64,000 bases of DNA from Parafrigoribacterium_A sp035571875 (GTDB lineage: Bacteria > Actinomycetota > Actinomycetes > Actinomycetales > Microbacteriaceae), in contig DATNBR010000041.1 of assembly GCA_035571875.1 (NCBI GenBank), positions 77,227 through 141,226 of the forward strand. Reading direction: 5' to 3'. Position 1 is the first letter of the stretch. Every line of letters starts with the position of its first letter. Below the pieces are notes generated by a model that saw only the letters and a program-made list of their open reading frames with translations, made no database searches and was not told the DNA's origin. Both the position numbers and the translations under genes were made by a program. Shown here piece after piece: positions 1 through 8,318 of this stretch.

Positions 1-390
1 CGTGCTGCGTACCTTGAATCGGTCGATCAACTGAAGAACCGCGGCGGAGAACCTCTCCCACTGGAAGTCGGGTTCGAAGCCGGTGAGCAGCAGGAATTGC
101 TGGCCGATCTCATCCGTCGCCAGGTACAGCGCGAGAGTCGACGGCGTGTAGTCGCTCAGATGGTCCTGGTCGAAGTGGACGAGCGGCCGGCGGGCGCGGT
201 AGTCCAACAGTTCGTCGGTGTCGAACGTCGCGACGACCTGGTGGTCCAGGGTCTCGAGCAGGTAGTCGGTGAACTGGGTGACGGCGGAACCGGAGTCGGC
301 GAAACCCGTGAGTCCGGCCACGAGATTCAGCCCCTCTGGCACCATGTCGGCGTCGGGAGCAAACTCATATAAAGCGGCGGGATCTTGCAT
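1..390 (-). CDS. PAC2 family protein, partial (C-terminus beyond left edge)
   Basis: The first 130 codons of a gene reading leftwards from ATG at 390 lie in the window; the rest is outside. The N-terminus (MQDPAALYEF, then LNLVAGLTGFADSG, LLDYRARRP and LVHFDQDHLSDY) matches actinobacterial PAC2 (proteasome assembly chaperone 2-like) proteins, which are usually about 300 residues. The role of the bacterial family is not established; the name comes from a eukaryotic and archaeal proteasome chaperone fold. A TAG stop four codons upstream (with one TTG between) limits the start, and a -10 box exactly six bases before the ATG implies a leaderless mRNA. It is divergent from pepA. The family call is fairly safe; the function is unknown. 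Confidence 0.8.
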   Translation of the reverse strand, partial: MQDPAALYEFAPDADMVPEGLNLVAGLTGFADSGSAVTQFTDYLLETLDHQVVATFDTDELLDYRARRPLVHFDQDHLSDYTPSTLALYLATDEIGQQFLLLTGFEPDFQWERFSAAVLQLIDRFKVRST

Positions 391-396
391 CAATCC

Positions 397-402
397 ACTC
401 TA
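397..402 (-). promoter_or_regulatory. -10 box of PAC2 gene (leaderless)
   Basis: TAGAGT on the minus strand lies six bases upstream of the ATG at 390, so transcription should begin at or next to the A of the start codon. No ribosome binding site is present. No clear -35 was assigned. Confidence 0.6.
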
Positions 403-482
403 ATCGCCACACAAGTTGCAAAGCTGGCGAGCGGGCGTGCATCCGTGAAGCCCAGAGCGAACAGACCGCCGAAGCGCGCGGA

Positions 483-488
483 TAGCAT
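483..488 (+). promoter_or_regulatory. -10 box of pepA (leaderless)
   Basis: TAGCAT with a six-base spacer to the ATG at 495 and no Shine-Dalgarno sequence. It faces the PAC2 promoter across 80 bases. Confidence 0.6.
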
Positions 489-494
489 GGCGGC

Positions 495-1991
495 ATGACC
501 GTTTCTGAGCTTCACGTCTCCACCGAATCCCCTCTCACCATCGCGACCGACGCCCTAGTGCTCGGCGTCACCCAGACCGACCACGGTCCGAAACTGCTGA
601 CGGGGTTCACGGAATTCGACGGAATCGGTTCCGCTCTGGCGGCGATCGGCGTCACGGGGGCCGTTGATGAGGTACGTCGAGTAGCTCCCGTTGCTGGCGT
701 CGCAGCGAAGAGCGTTGCCGTCGTGGGTCTCGGCAGAGCACCCCTGTCGTCCGACGCTCTGCGCTATGCGGCCGGTTCCGCAGCGCGCCAGCTCAGAGGC
801 CTCGACTCCCTTGCCTTTGCCCTCCCGGTGTCGAACGACGACGAACTGCTCGCGACGCTCGAGGGTGCCGCGATCGGCGCCTACGAATTCACGGACTATC
901 GGGTGAAGTCTGCGGACGCCGCCAAGCGCGTCGCTCGCGACATCACGGTCGCCTCGACGTCGCAGGGCGCCGCCAGCCTGACCGATCGCGCGCGTATCGT
1001 CGCGGAGGCCGTGCATACGGTACGTGACCTCGTGAGCACTCCCGCCTCCGATCTGTACCCCGAGACCTTTGCGGATGCCGTGCAGCGGGCCGCCGCAGAG
1101 GCTCCCGTCGAGGTCGCAGTCTTGGACCACGACGAACTGGTCGCGGGCGGCTTCGGCGGCATCCTCGGCGTCGGTCAGGGATCGACTCGCGGTCCGAGGC
1201 TCGTGAAACTCAGCTACAACCCGGCCGGTGCGACGCGTCACATTGCTCTCGTCGGCAAGGGCATCACCTTCGATACGGGTGGACTCTCGCTCAAGCAGCC
1301 GGCAGGCATGGTGGGCATGAAGTACGACATGACCGGTGCCGCGACCGTCATGGCCGCCCTTGTCGCAGCCGCCAGGCTCGGCATCGGTGTGCGGCTCACC
1401 GCCTGGCTGTGCGTCGCGGAGAACATGCCGTCTGGCTCGGCGATCCGACCGGGAGATGTGCTGCGCATCCACGGCGGGCGAACCGTCGAAGTGCTCAACA
1501 CGGATGCCGAGGGTCGCCTCGTCATGGCGGACGGCCTCGTGGCCGCGAGTGAGGAGTTCCCCGATGCGATCATCGACGTCGCAACCCTGACGGGAGCGGC
1601 GCGAGTCGCTCTCGGCACCCGGTACACGGCGGTCATGGGAGACCGCACCCTCGTCTCGCAGGTCGTCGACGCCGGCGAGAAGGCTGGTGAGTTGCTCTGG
1701 CCCATGCCTCTTCCGGGCGAGCTACGTGCGCTCCTGAACTCGGATGTCGCGGACATCGCGAACGCCAAGATCGGCAACACCGCGGGGGGCATGCTGCTCG
1801 CCGGCGTGTTTCTCCAGGAGTTCATCGGCACGCAGAAAGAGGATGCGTCCGCGCGCATTCCGTGGGCGCACCTCGACATCGCGGGAGCCGCGGACAACGG
1901 TGGTGCCGGCTATGGCTACATCGGCAAGGGGCCGACCGGTGTCGCCGTGCGAACTCTGCTGCGTCTGGCAGAGGATATTTCGCTCGCGTAG
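495..1991 (+). CDS. pepA: leucyl aminopeptidase (M17 family)
   Basis: A cytosolic two-metal aminopeptidase that removes N-terminal residues from peptides during protein turnover. The 498-residue length fits the family. The C-terminal catalytic half carries the M17 signatures: VGKGITFDTGG with the metal-binding lysine and aspartate, and NTDAEGRL, the family hallmark with metal ligands and the catalytic arginine. The N-terminal half is the variable macro-like domain. The ATG at 495 is supported by the leaderless promoter. It lies 98 bases upstream of lpdA on the same strand. The assignment is secure; the preferred substrate cannot be read from the sequence. Confidence 0.95.
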   Translation: MTVSELHVSTESPLTIATDALVLGVTQTDHGPKLLTGFTEFDGIGSALAAIGVTGAVDEVRRVAPVAGVAAKSVAVVGLGRAPLSSDALRYAAGSAARQLRGLDSLAFALPVSNDDELLATLEGAAIGAYEFTDYRVKSADAAKRVARDITVASTSQGAASLTDRARIVAEAVHTVRDLVSTPASDLYPETFADAVQRAAAEAPVEVAVLDHDELVAGGFGGILGVGQGSTRGPRLVKLSYNPAGATRHIALVGKGITFDTGGLSLKQPAGMVGMKYDMTGAATVMAALVAAARLGIGVRLTAWLCVAENMPSGSAIRPGDVLRIHGGRTVEVLNTDAEGRLVMADGLVAASEEFPDAIIDVATLTGAARVALGTRYTAVMGDRTLVSQVVDAGEKAGELLWPMPLPGELRALLNSDVADIANAKIGNTAGGMLLAGVFLQEFIGTQKEDASARIPWAHLDIAGAADNGGAGYGYIGKGPTGVAVRTLLRLAEDISLA

Positions 1992-2089
1992 TAAGGTCGT
2001 TGTGGCAGGAAAACCTCTCGCCACGTAGCCTTTCGCCGATCGAGTGAACGGGCCATCACACAATTCCTGAGAACCTAGGGAGCAGCCTG

Positions 2090-3463
2090 GTGTCTGAACA
2101 GAACTTTGACATTGTGATTCTCGGAGCCGGAAGCGGTGGCTATGCGGCCGCACTCCGGGCAAGCCAGTTGGGCTTCTCCGTGGCACTGGTCGAAAAGGGC
2201 AAACTCGGAGGCACCTGCCTCCACGTGGGATGTATTCCCACGAAGGCGCTCCTTCACTCCGCAGAGGTCGCGGATGTCACGCGCGAGTCCGCCAAATACG
2301 GCGTCACCTCGAGCTTCGACGGCATCGACATCTCGGCCGTCACCACCTATCGCGAGGGCATCGTCTCGAGTAAGTTCAAGGGACTCGTCGGCCTCATCAA
2401 ATCCCGCGGGATCACGGTGATCGAGGGTGAGGGACGGCTCGTCTCCCCCACCACCGTGCAGGTCGGCAACGACACGCTCGTCGGCAAGAACGTCGTGCTC
2501 GCGACCGGTTCCTACTCACGCTCTCTGCCCGGCCTCGAAATCGGCGGTCGTGTCATCACCTCCGAGCAGGCGCTCGAGCTCGACTTCGTGCCGAAGAAGG
2601 TCGCCGTGCTCGGCGGTGGCGTCATCGGCGTCGAATTCTCCAGCGTCTGGAAGTCATGGGGTGCAGACGTTCAGATCATCGAGGCGCTGCCGCACCTCGT
2701 GCCGAACGAGGATGAGACGATCAGCAAGCAGTTCGAGCGCGCTTTCCGCAAGCGTGGCATCAATTTCAGCCTGGGAGTGCGCTTCCAGAGCGTGACCCAG
2801 AACGATGAGGGCGTTATCGTCACCCTCGAGGACGGCCAGACCTTCGAGGCGGAACTCCTCCTCGTCGCGGTCGGGCGCGGGCCGTCGACGGCTGGCCTGG
2901 GCTTCGAAGAGGTCGGCGTCGCCATGGACCGCGGCTTCGTGCTCACGAACGAACGACTCGCCACCAACGTTCCCGGCGTCTACGCCGTCGGTGACATCGT
3001 TCCGGGCCTGCAGCTCGCGCACCGTGGCTTCCAGCAGGGCATCTTCGTCGCCGAGGAGATCGCCGGCCTGAACCCGCAGGTCATCGCCGACGCGAACATC
3101 CCCAAGGTCACCTACTCAGACCCGGAGGTCGCATCGATCGGCCTCAGCGAGGCGAAGGCCAAGGCACAGTACGGTGAAGACCAGATCACGAGCTACGACT
3201 ACAACCTCGCGGGCAACGGCAAGAGCCACATCATCGGCACGTCGGGACTCATCAAGGTCGTGCGGGTGAACGACGGTCCGGTGGTCGGCGTGCACATGAT
3301 CGGTGCTCGGGTCGGCGAACTGATCGGCGAGGCGCAGCTCGCTGTGAACTGGGAGGCCTACCCCGAAGACATCGCGCCGCTCATCCACGCACACCCGACG
3401 CAGAACGAAGCTCTCGGCGAGGCATTCCTCGCCCTCGCGGGCAAGCCGCTTCACGCCGCTTAA
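2090..3463 (+). CDS. lpdA: dihydrolipoyl dehydrogenase (E3)
   Basis: The flavoprotein E3 component shared by 2-oxoacid dehydrogenase complexes; it reoxidises dihydrolipoyl groups of E2 with NAD+. The 457 residues show the FAD-binding GAGSGGYAAA at 11-20, the redox disulfide in GGTCLHVGC (Cys43 and Cys48), a second Rossmann motif (LGGGVIGVEF) for NAD, the AVGD FAD motif, and the C-terminal HAHPTQNE with the active-site His-Glu pair. The start is GTG at 2090, preceded by GGGAGCA at a suitable distance. sucB follows 58 bases later in the same direction, so E3 and E2 are probably made together, close to the lipoylation genes lipB and lipA. Confidence 0.96.
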   Translation: MSEQNFDIVILGAGSGGYAAALRASQLGFSVALVEKGKLGGTCLHVGCIPTKALLHSAEVADVTRESAKYGVTSSFDGIDISAVTTYREGIVSSKFKGLVGLIKSRGITVIEGEGRLVSPTTVQVGNDTLVGKNVVLATGSYSRSLPGLEIGGRVITSEQALELDFVPKKVAVLGGGVIGVEFSSVWKSWGADVQIIEALPHLVPNEDETISKQFERAFRKRGINFSLGVRFQSVTQNDEGVIVTLEDGQTFEAELLLVAVGRGPSTAGLGFEEVGVAMDRGFVLTNERLATNVPGVYAVGDIVPGLQLAHRGFQQGIFVAEEIAGLNPQVIADANIPKVTYSDPEVASIGLSEAKAKAQYGEDQITSYDYNLAGNGKSHIIGTSGLIKVVRVNDGPVVGVHMIGARVGELIGEAQLAVNWEAYPEDIAPLIHAHPTQNEALGEAFLALAGKPLHAA

Positions 3464-3521
3464 ACCAGCCTGCCGAACTAAGCTACAAGTACACGCAAGT
3501 CTGCTGTAAGGAGCACCACTG

Positions 3522-5048
3522 ATGAGCGAATCCGTCAACCTCCCGGCACTCGGCGAGAGTGTCACAGAGGGCACGGTCACCCGCTGGTTGAAGAAGGTCG
3601 GGGACCGCGTCGAGGTTGACGAGCCCCTGCTCGAGGTTTCGACGGACAAAGTCGACACCGAGATCCCCTCGCCCATCGCTGGAGTCGTCGAGGCGATTCT
3701 GGTCGCCGAGGACGAGACCGTCGAGGTGGGCACCGCTCTGGTGACGATCGGCGATGGCTCTGGCTCTGGTTCCGCGACGGAGGCACCGCCGACGGAAGCG
3801 CCCGCCGCCGAGGCGGCTCCGCAGCAGGAGGCGCCTGCTGTTCAGGAAGCACCCGCTCAGCAGGAAGCACCCGCTCAGCAGGAGGCCCCCGCGCAGCAGG
3901 AGGAGCCTGCGCAGCAAGAGGCACCGCCCGCTCAGGAAGCACCCGCGCAGCAGGAAGCACCCGCCGCTCAGGAAGCCCCAGCCCAGCAAGCGGCCCCAGC
4001 CCAGCAAGAGACTCCCGCGCAGCAGGAGGCACCGGCCGCTCAGGAAGCACCAGCCGAGCACGAAGCGGCCGCTCAGGAGCCTGCCGCGCAGGCCCCGGCA
4101 CAGCCGGAGACTCCCGCTGCACCGTCCGCTCCGGTCGCCGTCAGCGCGCCGTCCAATGCCGGCTACGTGACGCCGCTCGTGCGCAAGCTGGCGAACGAGA
4201 AGGGCATCGACCTCGGCTCGGTGTCGGGCACCGGCGTCGGCGGCCGCATCCGCAAGCAGGATCTGCTCACCGCGGCCCCTGCACCCGCCGCAGGCGCACC
4301 CGCTGCTCCTGCCGCCGCCCCGGAGACCTCGCCGCTTCGTGGCACCACTGTTCCGATGTCGCGACTGCGCAAGGTCGTGGCCGAGCGCGCCGTGATCTCG
4401 ATGCAGACTTCCGCGCAACTCACCTCCGTTGTCGAGGTGGATGTGACGCTCGTGGCGAACTACCGCGACGCGGTCAAGCGTGACTTCCAGGAGAAGACGG
4501 GCCTGAAGCTGAGCTTCCTCCCCTTCTTCGCCCTCGCTGCCGCCGAGGCGCTCAAGGCGTACCCGATCATCAACGCGACGATCGAAGGTGACAGCATCGT
4601 CTACCCACCGCAGGAGAACATCAGCATCGCGGTGGACACGGAGCGCGGACTGCTCACGCCGGTCATCCGCGACGCGGGTTCGCTCGACATCGCCGGCCTT
4701 GCCCGGCAGATCGCGGACCTCGCAGAGCGCACGCGGGACAACAAGCTGAAGCCCGACGAGCTCGCCGGGGGCACCTTCACCCTGACCAACACCGGCTCAC
4801 GCGGCGCACTGTTCGACACACCGATCGTGTTCCTGCCGCAGTCCGCGATCCTGGGGACCGGTATCGTCACGAAGAAGCCCGTCGTCGTCTCAGACAACGG
4901 CCTCGACGCGATCGCCATCCGGTCCACCGTCTACCTCGCGCTGTCGTACGATCACCGCATCGTCGACGGTGCGGATGCCGCTCGCTTCCTCGTCGCGGTG
5001 AAGAACCGCCTCGAGGGTGGCGACTTCTCCGGAAGCCTCGGCGTCTGA
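3522..5048 (+). CDS. sucB: 2-oxoacid dehydrogenase E2, dihydrolipoyl acyltransferase
   Basis: The acyltransferase core of a pyruvate or 2-oxoglutarate dehydrogenase complex. Order in 508 residues: one lipoyl domain at 1-80 with lipoyl Lys43 in STDKVDTE; a roughly 130-residue Ala/Pro/Gln/Glu linker; a peripheral subunit-binding domain at 215-249 (VTPLVRKLANEKGID); a second short Ala/Pro linker; and the catalytic domain ending in SYDHRIVDGADA with the HxxxDG motif. Many actinobacterial homologues carry two or three lipoyl domains; this one has one and a long repeat linker. The start is ATG at 3522 with TAAGGAGC upstream. A strong hairpin follows the stop. Which 2-oxoacid it serves is not decided by sequence; the homodimeric AceE at 42.5 kb is a candidate partner. 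Confidence 0.93.
   Translation: MSESVNLPALGESVTEGTVTRWLKKVGDRVEVDEPLLEVSTDKVDTEIPSPIAGVVEAILVAEDETVEVGTALVTIGDGSGSGSATEAPPTEAPAAEAAPQQEAPAVQEAPAQQEAPAQQEAPAQQEEPAQQEAPPAQEAPAQQEAPAAQEAPAQQAAPAQQETPAQQEAPAAQEAPAEHEAAAQEPAAQAPAQPETPAAPSAPVAVSAPSNAGYVTPLVRKLANEKGIDLGSVSGTGVGGRIRKQDLLTAAPAPAAGAPAAPAAAPETSPLRGTTVPMSRLRKVVAERAVISMQTSAQLTSVVEVDVTLVANYRDAVKRDFQEKTGLKLSFLPFFALAAAEALKAYPIINATIEGDSIVYPPQENISIAVDTERGLLTPVIRDAGSLDIAGLARQIADLAERTRDNKLKPDELAGGTFTLTNTGSRGALFDTPIVFLPQSAILGTGIVTKKPVVVSDNGLDAIAIRSTVYLALSYDHRIVDGADAARFLVAVKNRLEGGDFSGSLGV
3822..4076 (+). repeat. Ala-Pro-Gln-Glu repeat linker within sucB
   Basis: About 17 imperfect copies of a five-residue unit (QQEAP, with AQEAP and QQETP variants) encoded by tandem 15-base units such as GCACCCGCTCAGCAG. 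It corresponds to residues 101-185 of the E2 protein, the flexible swinging arm between the lipoyl and subunit-binding domains. Such an array is prone to slippage, so copy number probably differs among strains. Confidence 0.85.
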
Positions 5049-5061
5049 CAGCAACTATTCG

Positions 5062-5101
5062 ATGTGGGAGGCCGCGCAAGCGATCGCGCGGCCTCCCACA
5101 T
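5062..5101. terminator. bidirectional hairpin between sucB and the pseudokinase gene
   Basis: A perfect 16-bp inverted repeat (ATGTGGGAGGCCGCGC and its complement) with an eight-base loop lies between two convergent genes, 13 bases after the sucB stop. There is no long T tract, but position and strength fit an actinobacterial terminator serving both strands. Confidence 0.7.
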
Positions 5102-5131
5102 GTCTAGCCACAGTCCTGGTGTGGACGCGCC

Positions 5132-6592
5132 TCACTCGGGCAGAAAATCTCGGATGCGCCATCCGGACTGCTGCTTCACCAGCAGTATCGAGAGCCCCGC
5201 TTTCGTCGTCTGAAGCGTGAGTAGCGCTGAGTCGCCCAATCGCTGCGCGAGAGTCGCCTCGCCACCCGCCAGCGGCTGTGAGTTCGCGGTCACCGCTCCC
5301 TGCTGCAGCGATCGGATCAGATAGGAGTCGTCGTCGAGCGCGGACGAGTCAGGCTGATCCACGGCTTCCAGGCACGCCACGGAGAGTCGCGCGATGCAAC
5401 GGTCGCGCACCCGCAGGAGCTGATCGAGGGCCTCGAGTGGATCATCGGTGACACCAGCGGCTGGGCGTGGGGCCACCGAGGGCTCAGCGGCCACCGGCCG
5501 AGTCGAGGCCGACGCCGTGGTGCGCGGATCGTGGCGGGCGGCGGGGTCTGAACGCGCGGTCGTCGGCACCAGAATCATCGCGAGAACGACGGCGAGGAGT
5601 GCGGCGGCCGCGAGGATTCGGAAGGACCTGCGGGTCGCCGCCAGCGCAGTCCTGGCGCGGTGGAAGACAGCAACGGAACGCGGCGCCAGCGCGGAGAAGC
5701 GCGCACGGGCGATGGCGACCGCGCCCTTGGGCCGAAGCCGGCCGGGGATCGTGACCACGGCATCCGTCGCGGGTACGGGTGACGCCTCCACTGGGGTTCC
5801 TCCCGCCCTCGGCATGCTCTGTCTCGTGTCGATAGCGTGCGGCGCTAGAAGACCGGCACCCGCGAAGTCGACCGGCGCTGCCTGCGCGAGGGCGAAGAGG
5901 CGATCGCGGAGTTCTGCGGCGAAGCCGTGCGGCTCAAGCGCGGGCTCGACCTCACGCAACCAGGCGAGGAGTTCGCCGTGGCGGGCGGACTGTCCCTCCG
6001 CGACGGCGCGGGAGAGCACCACTCCCGCAAGGGCGCCCAGCCGCTGCAGGTCGGCCGCCACGCCGGGTTCGGCCGCGAGCTCTGCCGGTGTCGCGCGCTC
6101 GTGGTGCGTCACCGCAGTCGCTTCGACGAACCGAGACGCGCTGCCGAAACAGGCGAGTACGGGCGCTCCCCTGTCGTCGAAGAGCACCGCGCCAGGCCGG
6201 ATCGCGCCATGCCAGCATCTGGCCGCATGAAGTTCGCCGACGGCATCACAGAGCGGGGCCAGGATCGTCACGGCCTCCCCCACTCCCAGCACTCCACGAT
6301 CGGCGAACAGCCGCGCGAGACTACCCCCGCTCAGTCGAGGCAGGATGAGGCACGGTCTGCCGTCGGGCGCCGTTGCCACATCAATGAGGTGAAGGAGGTG
6401 GGGCGAGCGGGTCGTCGCGAGGACCGCGATCTCGTCGTCCAGGCTGCTGGGCGCGACGCCAGACCGGTACACCTTGATCGTCGCGGCACCGGCGGCAGAG
6501 GCAGCGTCAGACACCGGATGGCCGAGAAAGACCTCGGCGCGCTCTCCCGCACCGAGCCTGCGCACCACCCGGTATCCGCCCATCATGTCCAC
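5132..6592 (-). CDS. membrane-anchored serine/threonine pseudokinase
   Basis: A protein kinase fold that has lost its catalytic residues. Seen: a glycine loop at residues 13-24 (LGAGERAEVFLG), the VAIK-type lysine at Lys40 (ATIKV), the HRDxKPxN catalytic loop replaced by HGAIRPGAVL at 128-137, and DFG replaced by CFG at 148-150. Phosphotransfer is therefore very unlikely. A single membrane helix at about 325-344 separates the cytoplasmic kinase-like part from a roughly 140-residue outer domain that ends WRIRDFLPE. The start may be GTG at 6592 or ATG at 6586 or 6583; the GGGGTGG upstream suits the ATGs better. It is convergent with sucB and divergent from lipB. The family resembles actinobacterial PknB-like receptors; the ligand and partner are unknown. 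Confidence 0.8.
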   Translation of the reverse strand: MDMMGGYRVVRRLGAGERAEVFLGHPVSDAASAAGAATIKVYRSGVAPSSLDDEIAVLATTRSPHLLHLIDVATAPDGRPCLILPRLSGGSLARLFADRGVLGVGEAVTILAPLCDAVGELHAARCWHGAIRPGAVLFDDRGAPVLACFGSASRFVEATAVTHHERATPAELAAEPGVAADLQRLGALAGVVLSRAVAEGQSARHGELLAWLREVEPALEPHGFAAELRDRLFALAQAAPVDFAGAGLLAPHAIDTRQSMPRAGGTPVEASPVPATDAVVTIPGRLRPKGAVAIARARFSALAPRSVAVFHRARTALAATRRSFRILAAAALLAVVLAMILVPTTARSDPAARHDPRTTASASTRPVAAEPSVAPRPAAGVTDDPLEALDQLLRVRDRCIARLSVACLEAVDQPDSSALDDDSYLIRSLQQGAVTANSQPLAGGEATLAQRLGDSALLTLQTTKAGLSILLVKQQSGWRIRDFLPE

Positions 6593-6691
6593 CCCGCGAT
6601 TGTGTCGCGCGTACCGCGGCCCGATCGGTCGAATTGTGACGGTTGTGCACAGGGCGGATGACTCACGGCGAGTTGAGGAGCAGATGTTCCC

Positions 6692-6697
6692 TAGACT
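6692..6697 (+). promoter_or_regulatory. -10 box of lipB (leaderless)
   Basis: TAGACT followed by six bases and GTG at 6704. This spacing favours 6704 over the in-frame GTG at 6698 as the lipB start. Confidence 0.6.
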
Positions 6698-6703
6698 GTG
6701 CGA

Positions 6704-7330
6704 GTGATCGACTCAGTCGTCGCGGGGCTAAGCGCCAACTCCGTGCCGTATCTGGACGCCCTCGAGCTCCAACGCGCAACCCATTCATCCGTTGTCTCCG
6801 GGGCTGCCCCCGACACGGTGATCTTCCTCGAGCACCCCTCGGTCTACACCGCGGGCAAACGCACGGAGGATCACGAGCGACCCACCGACGGGACACCGGT
6901 GATCGACGTGGACCGAGGTGGCAAGATCACCTGGCACGGTCCGGGCCAACTGGTGGGCTACCCGATCCTCAGGCTCGCCGAACCCATCGACGTGGTCGGC
7001 TACGTGCGCCGCCTCGAGGCGATCCTCATAGACGTGCTCGCGGAGCTCGGTCTGCAGACAGGGCGCGTGGAAGGGCGCTCGGGCGTCTGGGTGCGTGGCA
7101 CCGACAAGATCGCGGCCATCGGCATCCGGGTCGCCAGCGGCGTGACGATGCACGGCTTCGCGCTCAATTGCAGCAACTCCTTCGAGGCCTACGACAAGAT
7201 CGTCGCCTGCGGCATCGCCGACGCGGGCGTCACCTCCATCTCGCAGGAGCTCGGCCGCGAGGTCACTCCCACTGATGTGGTACCGCTGCTCAGCGCGAGG
7301 CTTCACGCCCTGCAGACGGTGCCGGCGTGA
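6704..7330 (+). CDS. lipB: lipoyl(octanoyl) transferase LipB
   Basis: Transfers the octanoyl group from octanoyl-ACP to the lipoyl domains of E2 and GcvH proteins, the first step of lipoate assembly. The 208 residues contain the family motifs HPSVYTAGKR, GGKITWHGPGQLVGYP, the catalytic lysine in GTDKIAAIGI, and the acyl-accepting cysteine in VACGIADAGVTS. The start is set by the -10 box at 6692; GTG at 6698 would add two residues. The stop overlaps the lipA start by four bases (GTGA), so the pair is translationally coupled. Their substrate proteins, LpdA-linked SucB and relatives, are encoded just upstream. Confidence 0.95.
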   Translation: MIDSVVAGLSANSVPYLDALELQRATHSSVVSGAAPDTVIFLEHPSVYTAGKRTEDHERPTDGTPVIDVDRGGKITWHGPGQLVGYPILRLAEPIDVVGYVRRLEAILIDVLAELGLQTGRVEGRSGVWVRGTDKIAAIGIRVASGVTMHGFALNCSNSFEAYDKIVACGIADAGVTSISQELGREVTPTDVVPLLSARLHALQTVPA

Positions 7331-8313
7331 CCGCGCCGGAGGGCCGGAGGATGCTGCGCCTCGAGGTGCGGAACGCCGAGACGCCGATCGAGCGCAAGCC
7401 GGCGTGGATCAAGACCACGGCGAAGATGGGCCCCGAGTATCTCTCCCTGCAGGCTCTCGTGAAGGACGAGAACCTGCACACCGTGTGCCAGGAGGCGGGC
7501 TGCCCGAACATCTACGAGTGCTGGGAAGACCGCGAGGCCACCTTCCTCATCGGTGGATCTCAGTGCACGCGCCGCTGCGACTTCTGCCAGATCGACACCG
7601 GGAAGCCCGCGCAGTACGACGTGGATGAGCCTCGGAGGGTGGCGGAGTCCGTCGTCGCCATGAAGCTGCGCTACGCGACCGTCACGGGAGTCGCCAGAGA
7701 CGACCTTCCCGATGAGGGCGCCTGGCTGCACGCCGAGACCGTGCGTCAGATCCACGAGCAGTCTCCCGGGACCGGTGTCGAGATTCTCGCCACCGACTTC
7801 TCCGGCAACCCGGAGCTTCTTGGCGAGGTCTTCTCGGCGCGACCGGAAGTCTTCGCTCACAATGTGGAGACGGTGCCGAGGCTGTTCAAGCGCATCCGGC
7901 CGGCCTTTCGCTACGAGCGCTCCCTCGACGTGCTCACCCAGGCGCGCGCCGCCGGTCTCATCACCAAGTCGAACCTGATTCTCGGGATGGGCGAGGAACC
8001 GCACGAGGTCAGCCAGGCTCTCCGAGACCTGCACTCCGCCGGTGCCGACATCATCACGATCACGCAGTACCTGCGACCGAGTCCGCGACACCTGCCCGTG
8101 CACAGGTGGGTCAGGCCGGAGGAGTTCCTGGAGTTCAAGCAGGAGGCCGAGCAGATCGGCTTTCTCGGCGTCCTCGCCGGCCCGCTCGTGCGCTCCTCGT
8201 ATCGCGCGGGCAGGCTATGGGCGCAGTCGATGGCGAGCAAGGGACACGAGGTGCCCGAGCAGCTGCGCCACCTGGCGGATGCGTCGCTCGGCTTTGCACA
8301 GGCCGTATCCTAG
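7327..8313 (+). CDS. lipA: lipoyl synthase LipA
   Basis: Radical SAM enzyme that inserts two sulfur atoms into the octanoyl chain placed by LipB. In 328 residues both iron-sulfur sites are visible: the auxiliary cluster cysteines Cys54, Cys59 and Cys65 (CQEAGCPNIYEC) and the radical SAM CxxxCxxC at Cys80, Cys84 and Cys87 (CTRRCDFC). The conserved C-terminal RSSYRAG includes the serine that ligates the auxiliary cluster in the family. The start is GTG overlapping the lipB stop. The promoter of the next gene overlaps the lipA stop codon. Confidence 0.97.
   Translation: MTAPEGRRMLRLEVRNAETPIERKPAWIKTTAKMGPEYLSLQALVKDENLHTVCQEAGCPNIYECWEDREATFLIGGSQCTRRCDFCQIDTGKPAQYDVDEPRRVAESVVAMKLRYATVTGVARDDLPDEGAWLHAETVRQIHEQSPGTGVEILATDFSGNPELLGEVFSARPEVFAHNVETVPRLFKRIRPAFRYERSLDVLTQARAAGLITKSNLILGMGEEPHEVSQALRDLHSAGADIITITQYLRPSPRHLPVHRWVRPEEFLEFKQEAEQIGFLGVLAGPLVRSSYRAGRLWAQSMASKGHEVPEQLRHLADASLGFAQAVS
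8306..8311 (+). promoter_or_regulatory. -10 box of the DUF4191 gene (leaderless)
   Basis: TATCCT, overlapping the lipA stop, then seven bases to the ATG at 8319. It supports ATG 8319 and independent transcription inside the lip operon. Confidence 0.5.
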
Positions 8314-8318
8314 GTACC

